Assembly: GCF_019264375.1 (NCBI RefSeq)
Contig: NZ_JAHVAI010000013.1
Span: forward strand, 62,001-126,000
Direction of reading: 5' to 3'
Source of the DNA: Sedimentimonas flavescens
GTDB lineage: Bacteria; Pseudomonadota; Alphaproteobacteria; Rhodobacterales; Rhodobacteraceae
DNA length: 64,000 bases
The position numbers and the translations under genes were made by a program. Below the pieces are notes generated by a model that ran no database searches, was not told the DNA's origin, and saw only the letters and a program-made list of their open reading frames with translations. Shown in pieces: positions 1 to 8,238 of this stretch; within the stretch, counting starts at the first letter, position 1, and every line of letters begins with the position of its first letter.

Positions 1-465
1 CTGGCCGAGGCCGGGCATGGTCCGCGCGTCGCCACCATCCAGAACGAGTATTCGCTGATGTGCCGCCTCTACGATACTGACATGGCCGAGATGGGCGTGC
101 ATGAGCAGGTCACGCTGCTGGCCTATTCGCCGCTGGCCGTAGGGATGCTGAGCGGCAAGTATTCCGGTGGGGCGGTGCCCGAAGGCTCGCGCCGCTCGAT
201 TGTGCGCGAGTTGGGCGGACGCTCGAACGCGCGGGCTTTCAAGATCGCCGATCATTATGTTGCTCTGGCGCGGCAGGCGGGGCTCGACCCGGTGACCATG
301 GCCATCGCCTGGACGCTGAGCCGCCCGTTCCCGATCGTGCCGATCCTGGGGGCAACCTCGGTCGCGCAGCTGGACAAGTCGCTCGACGCGGCGGGGATGG
401 AGCTGCCGAGCGATCTGCTGCGTGAGATCGAAAGGACGCATCATGCGCATCCGATGCCGTTCTGA
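1..465 (+). CDS. Aldo/keto reductase, C-terminal part (5' end outside window)
   Basis: The frame is open from base 1 and ends in TGA at 463-465, so the N-terminus with the catalytic Asp-Tyr-Lys residues lies outside the window. What remains matches the C-terminal third of the NADPH-dependent aldo/keto reductase barrel: an IQNEYSL strand near the start, an AYSPLAVGMLSGKY segment, and the cofactor-binding end PILGATSVAQLDKSLDAA. The family reduces aldehydes and ketones with NADPH in the cytoplasm; the substrate cannot be told from this part. The next gene starts 1 base after the stop, so co-transcription is likely. Confidence 0.85.
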   Translation: MAEAGHGPRVATIQNEYSLMCRLYDTDMAEMGVHEQVTLLAYSPLAVGMLSGKYSGGAVPEGSRRSIVRELGGRSNARAFKIADHYVALARQAGLDPVTMAIAWTLSRPFPIVPILGATSVAQLDKSLDAAGMELPSDLLREIERTHHAHPMPF

Positions 466-466
466 G

Positions 467-793
467 ATGCGCGCGCTTACCCTGTCCCTAGCCGCTGCGG
501 TGTTGCTGGTCGGCTGCAAGCCCGATGACGGCAAGCTGGAACCCGTGGGCGAGTCGCTGATGCAGCTGGAGCAGGCCGCCTGCGAAAAGCGCGGCGGCGA
601 GTGGAAATCTGACGGCAGCGCGCGGTTTTGCCTGAACCGCACCCGCGATGGCGGCCAAAGCTGCCGCACCGCGCGCGATTGCGAAAGCGCCTGCCTTGCG
701 CGCTCGATGACCTGCGCGCCGGTCAAGCCGCTGGTCGGCTGCAACGAGGTGATCACGAGCGGTGGGCTGCGGGTGACCGAATGCGTCGACTGA
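467..793 (+). CDS. Cysteine-rich small lipoprotein, unknown function
   Basis: A 108-residue protein. I chose the ATG at 467 because it gives a clean lipoprotein signal with a lipobox ending LLVGC at Cys17; the frame stays open upstream only inside the previous gene. The mature part carries eight further cysteines (contexts AAC, RFC, QSC, RDC, SAC, MTC, VGC, TEC), enough for four disulphides in the periplasm, and is otherwise polar. I do not recognise the family; the spacing loosely recalls small disulphide-stabilised growth-factor or Kazal-like folds, which is only a resemblance. It overlaps the next lipoprotein gene by 13 bases. Confidence 0.7.
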   Translation: MRALTLSLAAAVLLVGCKPDDGKLEPVGESLMQLEQAACEKRGGEWKSDGSARFCLNRTRDGGQSCRTARDCESACLARSMTCAPVKPLVGCNEVITSGGLRVTECVD

Positions 794-1278
794 TCCCGGC
801 GCTTTTGTGCCTGCTGGCTGCCTGCGCCGCGCCGCCGCCCGAGCAGGGTCTGCGTAACCGCGAGGCGATGATCTCGTCTGCGGTGGTCTTCGATCCGGCG
901 CGTTTTGCCGGGCGCTGGCATGTCGCCGCAAGCGGTGTTCCGGGCTGCGCGGGCGCCGCGCAGGACTGGGCGCTCGATGGGCGCGGCGCCTATGTGCTTA
1001 GCGGCATCGACTGCGCGGGAACGCGCCCGGCGCATCTGACTGGCCGTGCGGTCATCACCGGCCCCGGCGCGCGCTTTGCTCCGGATGCGGGGTTCGGGCG
1101 TGCCCCGGTCTGGGTGCTCTGGGTCGATCAGGATTATCGCATCGCCGTTCTGGGCACGCCGGAGGGGCAGTTCGGTATGATCGTCACGCGCGAGCTTCCC
1201 CCGCGCGCCGATCTGATGGCCGCGGCGCAAGAGGTTCTGGCCTTCAACGGCTACGATCTGCGGCGGATCGGGCGGTGA
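781..1278 (+). CDS. Lipocalin-like outer-membrane lipoprotein
   Basis: A 165-residue protein starting at ATG 781, inside the end of the preceding gene. The first 15 residues form a lipoprotein signal with lipobox LLAAC (Cys15). The mature region has the lipocalin signature near its start, FAGRWHVAASGVPGC, which corresponds to the G-x-W motif of bacterial Blc-type lipocalins, and later VLWVDQDYRIAVLGTPEG, which resembles the second conserved region. Lipocalins form a beta-barrel that binds hydrophobic ligands; in bacteria they sit in the outer membrane. The stop overlaps the GTG start of the next gene by 4 bases. Family call moderate, ligand unknown. Confidence 0.65.
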   Translation: MRRLIPALLCLLAACAAPPPEQGLRNREAMISSAVVFDPARFAGRWHVAASGVPGCAGAAQDWALDGRGAYVLSGIDCAGTRPAHLTGRAVITGPGARFAPDAGFGRAPVWVLWVDQDYRIAVLGTPEGQFGMIVTRELPPRADLMAAAQEVLAFNGYDLRRIGR

Positions 1279-2171
1279 CTCTGCTCTGGGTCTGGGTGAC
1301 GCTGGCCGCCGCCGCCGTGCAGACCCTGCGTTTCATGTTGCAAAAGCGCCTGACCGGAACCGGCCTTTCGACCGGTGGCGCGACCTTCTCGCGCTTTCTT
1401 TTCGGGGCGCCGATTGCTGCGTTGGCGGCGGTTCTCACCCTTGCCATGGCGGGGGGCGAGGTGCCTGTGCCCGGGCCGCGCTTCTGGGCGTTCGCGCTGG
1501 CTGGCGGGGCCGCGCAGGTCGCCGCGACCTTCCTGACCGTCGCGCTGTTCAAGCTGCGCAATTTCGCGGTGGGCGTGGCCTTCACCAAGACCGAGACGGT
1601 TCAGGTCGCCGCCTTCTCGGTGCTGGTTCTGGGAGAGGCCGTGACGCCCCTTGGTTGGTTCGGGATCGCGCTTGGGCTGGTGGGTGTGCTCTTGCTGTCG
1701 CGCACCCCGCGCGGCACGGCCTTTTCGGCGCGCGCGGTGGTTTATGGTGTGCTCGCAGGGGGGCTCTTCGGGCTTTCGTCCATCGGCTATCGCGGCGCGA
1801 CGCTTGAACTGATGCCCGCCGCCTTCTTTACCCGCGCCATCGTGACGCTGGCCTGCGTGACCTTCGCGCAAAGCCTTGGCATGGCGCTTTACCTGCGTTT
1901 GGTCGAGCCGAGAGAGCTCGGGCGCGTGATCCGGGCCTGGCGGCGCACGATCTGGGTAGGCGTGACGGGGGTTGCAGGCTCGGCGGGTTGGTTCACGGCC
2001 TTTGCGCTGATGAACGCGGCCTATGTGCGCGCCCTTGGTCAGGTCGAGATCGTCTTCACCCTGATCGTATCCGTGCTGGTCTTCCACGAGCGGCTGAGCC
2101 CCCGCGAGGGGGCCGGGATCGCCCTTGTCGTGGCCTCGCTGATCGCGATCGTGCTGGCGCAGTCGGTCTAG
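1275..2171 (+). CDS. EamA/DMT-family transporter
   Basis: A 298-residue membrane protein starting with GTG at 1275, overlapping the previous stop in a GTGA arrangement. It has about ten hydrophobic helices in two halves, the layout of the duplicated EamA domain of the drug/metabolite transporter superfamily. A conserved-looking block at the end of the first half (KTETVQVAAFSVLVLGEAV) and its counterpart in the second half (GQVEIVFTLIVSVLVFHERL) mark the repeat. Family members export metabolites or amino acids across the inner membrane; the substrate is not predictable. Its stop overlaps the convergent NUDIX gene by 4 bases. Confidence 0.85.
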   Translation: MTLLWVWVTLAAAAVQTLRFMLQKRLTGTGLSTGGATFSRFLFGAPIAALAAVLTLAMAGGEVPVPGPRFWAFALAGGAAQVAATFLTVALFKLRNFAVGVAFTKTETVQVAAFSVLVLGEAVTPLGWFGIALGLVGVLLLSRTPRGTAFSARAVVYGVLAGGLFGLSSIGYRGATLELMPAAFFTRAIVTLACVTFAQSLGMALYLRLVEPRELGRVIRAWRRTIWVGVTGVAGSAGWFTAFALMNAAYVRALGQVEIVFTLIVSVLVFHERLSPREGAGIALVVASLIAIVLAQSV

Positions 2172-2884
2172 TCGATCCGACGGAACACCGAGCGCGCGCC
2201 CGAGTTGTCGAAGAACGGCACGCTCGCGGGTGGCGCGATCTGCGCGCCCGACTCGGCCAGAACCGCCTGAACCTCGGCCAGAACAACCTCGGTGATGAAG
2301 GGCAGGTTCAGCGCGCGGGCCTCGGCCATCGGCACCCAGTGCAGGTGTGAAAGCTCGTCGCAGGCGCGCGAGAAATCCTCGGGGTCGGTGGAAAGATCCG
2401 CCGCGTCGATCAGGAAGAAGCGGGCGTCAAAGCGGCGCGGCCGGCCCGGAGGCGTGATCGCGCGGAACACGAAATGCAGCGGCGCGGCCGAGGGCGTCAT
2501 GCCCTGCGCGGCAAAGCCCGTCCAGTCGGCGGGCGGTGCGATGGGCCATTCGCCACGTGTGCCCAGGATTTGTCCGGTTTCTTCCCACAACTCGCGCACG
2601 GCGGCGGCGGCAAGGGCGTGGCCGATCCGGGCGGGGGCCTCGACATCGAGGCGCCGCGCACAGGTGGCATTCAGCGGGCTGCCAAAGGGGATCTCCGCAT
2701 CGCCCTGATCCAGCGCGCCGCCGGGGAACACATATTTCGAGGGCATGAAGGCCGCGCCTGCGCCCCGCATCCCCATCAGAACGCGCGGGGCACCGGGGCC
2801 GTCACGGCGCACGACCAGAACAGTCGCCGCGTGGCGGATGGCCGTCTTGTCGGCGGAGGGTGCTGCCAGGGCCGTCTCAGTCAT
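2168..2884 (-). CDS. NUDIX hydrolase
   Basis: A 238-residue protein. I chose the ATG at 2884 (MTETALAAPS) because it overlaps the upstream DUF983 stop by only 8 bases and gives a normal NUDIX N-terminus; nine more codons are open upstream. The NUDIX region starts with the strand KYVFPGGAL, and after an insertion continues AAAVRELWEETGQILG, giving the R-E-x-x-E-E-x-G core that binds Mg2+. The inserted stretch between the GG and REL parts is typical of the longer NudL/CoA-type NUDIX branch. The enzyme should hydrolyse a nucleoside diphosphate linked to another group, substrate unknown. It forms a two-gene operon with the DUF983 gene. Confidence 0.85.
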   Translation of the reverse strand: MTETALAAPSADKTAIRHAATVLVVRRDGPGAPRVLMGMRGAGAAFMPSKYVFPGGALDQGDAEIPFGSPLNATCARRLDVEAPARIGHALAAAAVRELWEETGQILGTRGEWPIAPPADWTGFAAQGMTPSAAPLHFVFRAITPPGRPRRFDARFFLIDAADLSTDPEDFSRACDELSHLHWVPMAEARALNLPFITEVVLAEVQAVLAESGAQIAPPASVPFFDNSGARSVFRRID

Positions 2885-3281
2885 GCACAACATCTCCGGC
2901 GCCGAACCCATGCATCCGGCGCGACCATTGGATCGCGACGATCGCCCCCTTCATGCGCGGCAAAAGCGCCAGCGACAGCGCGACCGTGCCGGTCAGGAAG
3001 ATCGCGATCATGGTCAGCGGGGTGGGGCGGAAGGCAACGAAGAACCACAGCATCAGCGGCGCCATCAGATGGCCCACGATCAGGATCGTCAGATAGGCCG
3101 GGCCGTCGTCCGCGCGGTGATGCTCCAGCACTTCGCCGCAATCGGGGCAGGACGTGCGCACCTTGAGATAACTTTCCAGCAGATTGCCCCGGCCGCAGGC
3201 GGGGCAGCGGCACATCAGGCCGCGGCGGATGGCGGCGCCGACGGGGCGGTCGTCCTCGGTGTCATGGCTGGCTGCGATCAT
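2877..3281 (-). CDS. DUF983 family membrane protein
   Basis: A 134-residue protein. The ATG at 3281 is preceded on its strand by GGGAG, a good ribosome-binding site, so I prefer it to the longer frame. Two CxxC pairs, in CRCPACGRG and SCPDCGEV, form a likely zinc site in the N-terminal part. Two hydrophobic helices follow (about residues 60-85 and 90-110). The motif ADDGPAYLTILIVGH is characteristic of DUF983, a family of unknown function found mainly in alphaproteobacteria. It overlaps the NUDIX start by 8 bases, so the two are probably translated together. Confidence 0.85.
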   Translation of the reverse strand: MIAASHDTEDDRPVGAAIRRGLMCRCPACGRGNLLESYLKVRTSCPDCGEVLEHHRADDGPAYLTILIVGHLMAPLMLWFFVAFRPTPLTMIAIFLTGTVALSLALLPRMKGAIVAIQWSRRMHGFGAGDVVHD

Positions 3282-3459
3282 CGACTTCTCCCTTTGCGCC
3301 TTTATCGACCGAATGTGGGGCAGAAGCAAAGCCTAAGCGCTGCGGGCAATGCGTTCACGCCTGTGTGAGCCTGCGCGCGTTGCGACGGAAACCCGAAAGA
3401 GCGGCGTTTGGACTGATGGGAGCAGCGCAGACCGCGCCGCAGGAAACAGGAGAAAGACG

Positions 3460-4158
3460 ATGAAACGCAGCATCAAACAGGCTCTTGTCGGGGTTTTGCT
3501 GGCCGGGACGGCCCTTGCCGCGGTGCCGGCTGTGGCGCAGCAGATGAATGGTCAGCCCCAGATGCGGGCGCAGATGCAAGATGGCACCGGCCCGATGGCG
3601 GGCGGCATGGGCGCAGGCCCGATGGGCGGTGCCGGAATGATGGGGCAGATGGGCGACGCTGACATGGGCGATGGCCCGATGGGCATGATGTTCGACCGCT
3701 TTGATACCGACGGCGACGGGACTGTCACCAAGGAAGAAATCGCCGCCAAGCGCGCGGCCGACGCGGTTGCGCTGGATGCCAATGGCGACGGCAAGCTGAG
3801 CGCCGAGGAACTGGTTGCCGCCGATATGCGCCGGATGCAGCAGCGCGTGGAAGAGCGTGTGAAGGCGCGCATCGCGGCTCAGGATATTGATGGCGACGGG
3901 ATGCTGTCGGCGGCCGAGCTGGCGATGCCCGATATGCCGGCGATGATGTTCCAGCGTCTTGATACCAACGGTGATGGTGCGCTGGACAAGGACGAACTCG
4001 CTGCGGCCAAGGCGCGGAAGCAGGGCCGTATGGCAGAGCGCGGCGGCCATAGTCATGACGGCAAGCACATGGGCGGTCACATGGGTGGCATGCGCCATGG
4101 CGGCCAGCAGGACGGCATGATGGGCCAGCGCTGGATGATGAACCCGCAAGGGAACTAA
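3460..4158 (+). CDS. Secreted Met/His-rich EF-hand protein
   Basis: A 232-residue protein; ATG 3460 follows AGGAGAAAGACG-like ribosome-binding sequence. A signal peptide ends near AVA-QQ (residue 27). Residues 28-78 are Met/Gly-rich. Four EF-hand loops follow, starting at Asp82, Asp106, Asp142 and Asp168, each with the D-x-[DN]-G-D-G pattern and Glu at position 12. The tail (195-232) is His- and Met-rich (HSHDGKHMGGHMGGMRHGG). EF-hands bind Ca2+; the Met/His stretches suggest binding of a soft metal such as copper, which is inference. It lies directly upstream of an ECF sigma operon whose third gene is CpxP-like, so an envelope metal-stress role is plausible. Confidence 0.8.
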   Translation: MKRSIKQALVGVLLAGTALAAVPAVAQQMNGQPQMRAQMQDGTGPMAGGMGAGPMGGAGMMGQMGDADMGDGPMGMMFDRFDTDGDGTVTKEEIAAKRAADAVALDANGDGKLSAEELVAADMRRMQQRVEERVKARIAAQDIDGDGMLSAAELAMPDMPAMMFQRLDTNGDGALDKDELAAAKARKQGRMAERGGHSHDGKHMGGHMGGMRHGGQQDGMMGQRWMMNPQGN

Positions 4159-4240
4159 GCACGGCCCGGCCCGGGGTCAGCGCCTCGGGCCGGTTGTCCA
4201 AATTGCCTTTGTCCGGGATTCGGGCTAGGCGGGGACGAGT

Positions 4241-4825
4241 ATGGACATGGCATTCGACGCGCTTTCCGACGCCTCGGACGAGGCCTTGCTGGTTCTCTAT
4301 GGTAATGGAGACCCTGCGGCCGCGCGTTCGCTGACGCTGCGCATGGGGCCGCTGGCCTTTCGTGTCGCGATGCGGATGCTCGGCGATCGGGCCGAGGCAG
4401 AGGATCTTGCGCAGGAGGCCATGCTGCGGCTCTGGAAGATCGCGCCCGAGTGGCGTCAGGGTGAGGCAAAGGTTTCGACCTGGCTCTACCGCGTGGTGAC
4501 CAACCTGGCGACCGATCGGCTGCGTCGCCGCCGCGGCGTGGGGCTCGATGACGCGCCCGAGGTGGCCGACGGGGCAGCCTCGGCGGTTGAGCGGATGATC
4601 GACGCGGATCGTGCCGCCGCGCTGCAACTGGCGCTTGATCAGCTGCCCGCGCGGCAGAGGCAGGCGGTGATCTTGCGCCATCTGGAGGGCCTCGCGAACC
4701 CCGAGATCGCCGCAGCGATGGAAATCGGGGTCGAGGCCGTAGAAAGTTTGACGGCGCGTGGAAAGCGCGCCTTGGCAGCCCTGCTGGAGGGGCGACGGGA
4801 AGAATTGGGGTATGGTCATGACTGA
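4241..4825 (+). CDS. ECF sigma factor (sigma-70 family)
   Basis: A 194-residue extracytoplasmic-function sigma factor. Region 2 is clear (AEDLAQEAMLRLWKIAP, then STWLYRVVTNLATDRLRRR, which contacts the -10 element). Region 4 has the helix-turn-helix LPARQRQAVILRHLEGLANPEIAAAMEIG. It directs RNA polymerase to a small stress regulon. The stop overlaps the next gene by 8 bases, the usual position for an anti-sigma factor, and the third gene is a periplasmic CpxP-like protein. The upstream EF-hand gene could be a target. I could not identify a convincing ECF-type promoter by eye. Confidence 0.85.
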   Translation: MDMAFDALSDASDEALLVLYGNGDPAAARSLTLRMGPLAFRVAMRMLGDRAEAEDLAQEAMLRLWKIAPEWRQGEAKVSTWLYRVVTNLATDRLRRRRGVGLDDAPEVADGAASAVERMIDADRAAALQLALDQLPARQRQAVILRHLEGLANPEIAAAMEIGVEAVESLTARGKRALAALLEGRREELGYGHD

Positions 4826-5186
4826 CGAAAAGGCGAAAGGGTTGGCGCTCGACGATTTCTTTGCCGCCGCCCGCAGCGATCTGCCCGAGCCCTCGGGCGT
4901 GTTTCTTGCGCGTGTTCTGGAGGATGCCGAGGCGGTTCAGGCCGGGTTCGCCGCCGTGCCGACGGCGCCGCCGCGTGCGGGGCTGTTCGCGCGCTTTGCC
5001 GATCTTGTCGGCGGCTGGCCTGCCTTGGGCGGTATGGTGACAGCAACGCTTGCCGGAGCCTGGATCGGGTTTGTCGGGGTGGACCGGATCGACACCATCT
5101 CGGGGGCCTATTTTGCCTCGGCGGAGACGCTCGGGACGGTTAATCTCTTGCCGGACGGGGACCTTCTGGCCCTGGCCGCGGAATGA
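4818..5186 (+). CDS. Small membrane protein, candidate anti-sigma factor
   Basis: A 122-residue protein starting at ATG 4818 (an in-frame ATG at 4812 is also possible). The cytoplasmic part, about 65 residues, is acidic and helical (ALDDFFAAARSDLPEPSGVFLARVLEDA). One hydrophobic segment follows (WPALGGMVTATLAGAWIGFVG, about residues 72-92), and about 30 residues would lie in the periplasm. Position directly after and overlapping an ECF sigma gene plus the single membrane span suggests an anti-sigma factor, but no ZAS zinc motif (HxxxCxxC) is present. The role is inferred from context only. Confidence 0.6.
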   Translation: MTDEKAKGLALDDFFAAARSDLPEPSGVFLARVLEDAEAVQAGFAAVPTAPPRAGLFARFADLVGGWPALGGMVTATLAGAWIGFVGVDRIDTISGAYFASAETLGTVNLLPDGDLLALAAE

Positions 5187-5196
5187 CGGGGGAGCG

Positions 5197-5697
5197 ATGA
5201 CGCAGGAAAATAGCACTGCCAAACCGGCAAGCGGCACGCCGACCTGGGTGCGCGTGTTGCTGGGCGTGTCGCTGACGCTGAACCTGCTGGTTGCAGGGGT
5301 CGTGGTGGGCGGCATTCTGGGGCATGACCGTCATCCGTCGCGTCCCGAGATCGAAGAGGTCAATCTGGGGCCCTTCACCGGCGCCTTCTCGCGTGACGAC
5401 CGCGAGGCGATGCGCCGTGCAGCTGACGCGGAGGGGCTGAGCTTCCGTGCCATGCGGCGCGAGGCCCGCGAAGATCTCGACGCCCTTATTGGTGCGTTGG
5501 AGGCCGAGCCCTGGGATCAGGGCGCCGTCGCGGCGATGATCGGCCGCTACCGCGAGCGCACGCTTGGTCGGATCGGCATCGGCGAGCGGCTGATGATCGA
5601 GCGGCTCGAACAGATGCAGCCCGCAGAGCGGCGCGCTTTTGCCGAACGTCTGCGCCAAGGCTTCGATCATGGTCGCATGCCGCCGCGGGATCGCTGA
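5197..5697 (+). CDS. Periplasmic heavy-metal-sensor / CpxP-like membrane-anchored protein
   Basis: A 166-residue protein with GGGGGAG-type ribosome-binding sequence before ATG 5197. Residues 20-41 (VRVLLGVSLTLNLLVAGVVVG) form an N-terminal anchor. The rest is a charged, helical periplasmic domain rich in Arg and Glu (SRDDREAMRRAADAEG, EQMQPAERRAFAERL). This matches the metal_resist/CpxP-like group often found with ECF sigma factors, which sense misfolded proteins or metals. It is the third gene of the sigma operon, 10 bases after the candidate anti-sigma gene. It faces the convergent pleD gene across only 3 bases. Confidence 0.7.
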   Translation: MTQENSTAKPASGTPTWVRVLLGVSLTLNLLVAGVVVGGILGHDRHPSRPEIEEVNLGPFTGAFSRDDREAMRRAADAEGLSFRAMRREAREDLDALIGALEAEPWDQGAVAAMIGRYRERTLGRIGIGERLMIERLEQMQPAERRAFAERLRQGFDHGRMPPRDR

Positions 5698-5700
5698 TCC

Positions 5701-7092
5701 TCAGGCGGCGTTGTCGCATGAGGCGGTGGTCACCCGGTTGCGGCCCTCGCGCTTGGAGCGCATGAGCGCCTGATCTGCCGCGTCCAAAACCGCCGAGACC
5801 GGGTCGGTGCCGTCACTGGTCGTTACACCCACGGAAATCGTGACCGCGACATTCCCGGCATCGGCCGGCAATGCGAAGGGTGTGGCCTCGATCGCACGGC
5901 AGATCGCAGAAGCGATGGCTTCGGCTTGTGGCAAAGAGGTCTCGGGCAGGGCTATCAGGAATTCCTCCCCGCCAAAACGGGCCAGTAGATCCTGTTCTCG
6001 CAGGCAGTTGCGCAGGCGCTGTGCGACATCGGTCAGGACGGTGTCGCCTGCAGCATGGCCGAAGGTGTCATTGACCTCCTTGAACCGGTCTAGGTCGAGA
6101 GCCATGAGCGCGAAGCCTTGCCCGCTGGTCCTGGCCTGATCGGCGAGACTGCCCAGTCGTTGCAGGGCGTAGCGGCGGTTGTGGAGCCCTGTCAGGGGGT
6201 CGGTCATCGCAAGTCTGAGCCCGTCGGCGACAAAGCTCCGCTTGCGGTCTCGCGTCCGCTTCCGCTCCAGCTGCATCGAAAGGCGCAGCGCGGCTTCCTG
6301 CGTTTGGGAGGGTTGCGTGACGTCGATGGGCAGCACATCATCGGCGCCCATGTCCAGCGCCATGACAACCGTATCGCTATCGCTGCGCGCCGGTGCGATG
6401 CAGATGACCGAATTGCGCGACTGCGCGCGCGAGCGCAGTTCGGACATCAGGCGCAGCCCGTCGCCGGGCTGGGTGCGGTCGGTCGCGATCACATAGGCAT
6501 CCGGTGCTTGCGTCGCCGTCTGCCCGAGCGCATCGCTGGCGCTCAGGCTTTCGACCCGGTCGTTCGGTAGATCCCGTGCAAGCGCATCGGTCCAACGCGA
6601 TGCCGTGTCGCGATCCGGCGCGATGACAGCGACCCGTGCGGCAGGCGCGAAATGTGACGAGGGTTCAGCAAGGCCCCAGTCACGACAGGCAGCCTCTCCG
6701 ACGCGCAGGTCCTGCTCGGTCTCGCGGGCGCGCAGCAGGCTGCGCAGCCGCGCCATCAGGATGCTTTCGTCCACGGGCTTGGCCATGAAATCGTCAGCAC
6801 CCGCGCGCAAGGCCGCAAGCCTGTCCTCGGGCGCGGGCGTCGCGCTGAGCACGATCACGGGAAGGGTGGCTGTTGACGGATGTGCCTTGATCTGGCGGCA
6901 AAGGGCAATGCCATCGATATCGGGAAGGTGCATGTCCAGCAGCAGCAGATCCGGCGCCTCCTGCGCGATCTGGCGCAGAACCTCCGCCCCGGTCCAGGCC
7001 TGAACGGTATCATACCGGGCTGCCGAAAGCTTGACCTTCAACATGATCCGGTTCGTCGCAACATCATCCACGATCAGGATTTTTCCTGCCAT
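5701..7092 (-). CDS. pleD: PleD-type response regulator diguanylate cyclase (REC-REC-GGDEF)
   Basis: A 463-residue protein that makes cyclic-di-GMP from two GTP. The first receiver domain (2-120) has the acidic pair Asp9-Asp10, phospho-acceptor Asp53 (LLLLDMHLPD) and Lys105. A second, poorly conserved receiver (about 150-280) is the adaptor domain seen in PleD. The catalytic GGDEF domain (290-463) has GGEEF at 374-378. The product-inhibition I-site RxxD (R365-D368) lies five residues upstream, so feedback control is expected. Phosphorylation by a kinase encoded elsewhere should drive dimerisation. It diverges from a DUF3572 gene, an arrangement I recall as common around pleD in alphaproteobacteria. 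Confidence 0.92.
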   Translation of the reverse strand: MAGKILIVDDVATNRIMLKVKLSAARYDTVQAWTGAEVLRQIAQEAPDLLLLDMHLPDIDGIALCRQIKAHPSTATLPVIVLSATPAPEDRLAALRAGADDFMAKPVDESILMARLRSLLRARETEQDLRVGEAACRDWGLAEPSSHFAPAARVAVIAPDRDTASRWTDALARDLPNDRVESLSASDALGQTATQAPDAYVIATDRTQPGDGLRLMSELRSRAQSRNSVICIAPARSDSDTVVMALDMGADDVLPIDVTQPSQTQEAALRLSMQLERKRTRDRKRSFVADGLRLAMTDPLTGLHNRRYALQRLGSLADQARTSGQGFALMALDLDRFKEVNDTFGHAAGDTVLTDVAQRLRNCLREQDLLARFGGEEFLIALPETSLPQAEAIASAICRAIEATPFALPADAGNVAVTISVGVTTSDGTDPVSAVLDAADQALMRSKREGRNRVTTASCDNAA

Positions 7093-7187
7093 GGCGATCC
7101 GAACTCCCTTACCCTGAAACGATACCTCCTGTAGCTATGCGTCGATAAGGTTAACAAACTCTTTCACGCCGTAAGGGGGCAGGGGAA

Positions 7188-7466
7188 ATGCAGCATGAAT
7201 CGGCGCAGGTTCTGGCCATTCGCGCACTTGGCTGGCTGGCCGGTCAGGATGAGATCTTCGACGCCTTTCTTGCCGCCTCGGGGGCTGCGGCAAGCGATGT
7301 GCGCGCGATGGCCTCTGATCCCGGTTTTTTGTGCGCGATGCTCGATTTCCTCATGCAAAGCGATGCCTGGGTGATTACCTGTGCCGGTGATCTGGGCGTG
7401 CCCCCCGAGGTGCTGCAAGGCGCGCGTGCGGTGCTTGGCGGTGGCGATCAGAGGCACTGGACCTGA
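7188..7466 (+). CDS. DUF3572 family protein
   Basis: A 92-residue acidic helical protein with the features of DUF3572: start LAIRALGWLAGQDEIFDAFL, then a middle block DPGFLCAMLDFLMQSDAWVITCAGDLG. Function unknown; it carries no signal peptide or membrane span and should be cytoplasmic. The start at ATG 7188 follows GGGGGCAGGGGAA. It is divergent from pleD and ends 9 bases before the HAD phosphatase gene, so it may head a small operon with it. Confidence 0.8.
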   Translation: MQHESAQVLAIRALGWLAGQDEIFDAFLAASGAAASDVRAMASDPGFLCAMLDFLMQSDAWVITCAGDLGVPPEVLQGARAVLGGGDQRHWT

Positions 7467-7475
7467 GGGGATGAG

Positions 7476-8174
7476 ATGACGCGGATAGCCGGGATTCTGT
7501 TTGACAAGGATGGAACGCTCTTTGATTTCAACGCTACCTGGGCGGTTTGGGCGCATGGGGTGATTGAGCGGCTGAGCCGCGGCGATGCCGGGCTAGCCGC
7601 GCGGATGGCGGACGCGATCGGGTTTCTGCCCGCGCAAATGCGTTTCGCCTCGGGGTCGCCCGTCATCGCGGGCACCCCGGCCGAAGTCGCGGGGTATCTG
7701 CTGGCGCATCTTCCGGGCCGCGCGCTGGATGAACTGGTGGCCGAGCTGGACGCGGCCGCGCAGACGGCGCCGCAGGTGGCGGCGGTTCCCCTCGCTCCCT
7801 GTCTGGGCGAGTTGCAAGCGCAGGGTCTGCGTCTGGGCGTCTGTACGAACGATTCTGAGGCCGCCGCGCGCGCACATCTGGATGCGGCCGGGGTCGCGCA
7901 GCTTTTCGACATGATTGTGGGCTATGACAGTGGCTATGGCGAGAAGCCCGCGGCGGGGCCGCTGCTGGCCTTCGCGCAAAGGGTCGGGCTGGAGCCCGCG
8001 ACGATTGCGATGGTGGGTGACAGCCCGCATGATCTTCATGCCGCTCGGGCGGCGGGCATGGTTGCGGTGGGCGTGCTGAGCGGCCCTGCCGACGAAGCGA
8101 CCCTTGCACCACTGGCCGATGTCGTTCTGCCCGACATTTCGGCACTTGCCGCATGGGTAGGGCGTCGGGGCTGA
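7476..8174 (+). CDS. HAD-superfamily phosphatase (phosphoglycolate phosphatase-like)
   Basis: A 232-residue cytoplasmic hydrolase. Motif I is ILFDKDGTLFDF, with the nucleophile Asp and the general acid two residues later. Motif II is the Thr in GVCTNDSEAAA. Motif III Lys is in YGEKPAAGPLL, and motif IV is MVGDSPHDLHAARAAG, which binds Mg2+. The helical cap lies between motifs I and II (about 20-95), as in the Gph/CbbZ branch. It removes phosphate from a small molecule; the specific substrate is not readable. The ribosome-binding sequence GAGGGGATGAG precedes ATG 7476. Confidence 0.85.
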   Translation: MTRIAGILFDKDGTLFDFNATWAVWAHGVIERLSRGDAGLAARMADAIGFLPAQMRFASGSPVIAGTPAEVAGYLLAHLPGRALDELVAELDAAAQTAPQVAAVPLAPCLGELQAQGLRLGVCTNDSEAAARAHLDAAGVAQLFDMIVGYDSGYGEKPAAGPLLAFAQRVGLEPATIAMVGDSPHDLHAARAAGMVAVGVLSGPADEATLAPLADVVLPDISALAAWVGRRG

Positions 8175-8238
8175 CGGCGCCTCTGGCCAAGCACATGCCC
8201 ACCGGCTAGCGTGAAGCGAGATCGCAAGGAGGCGGGCC

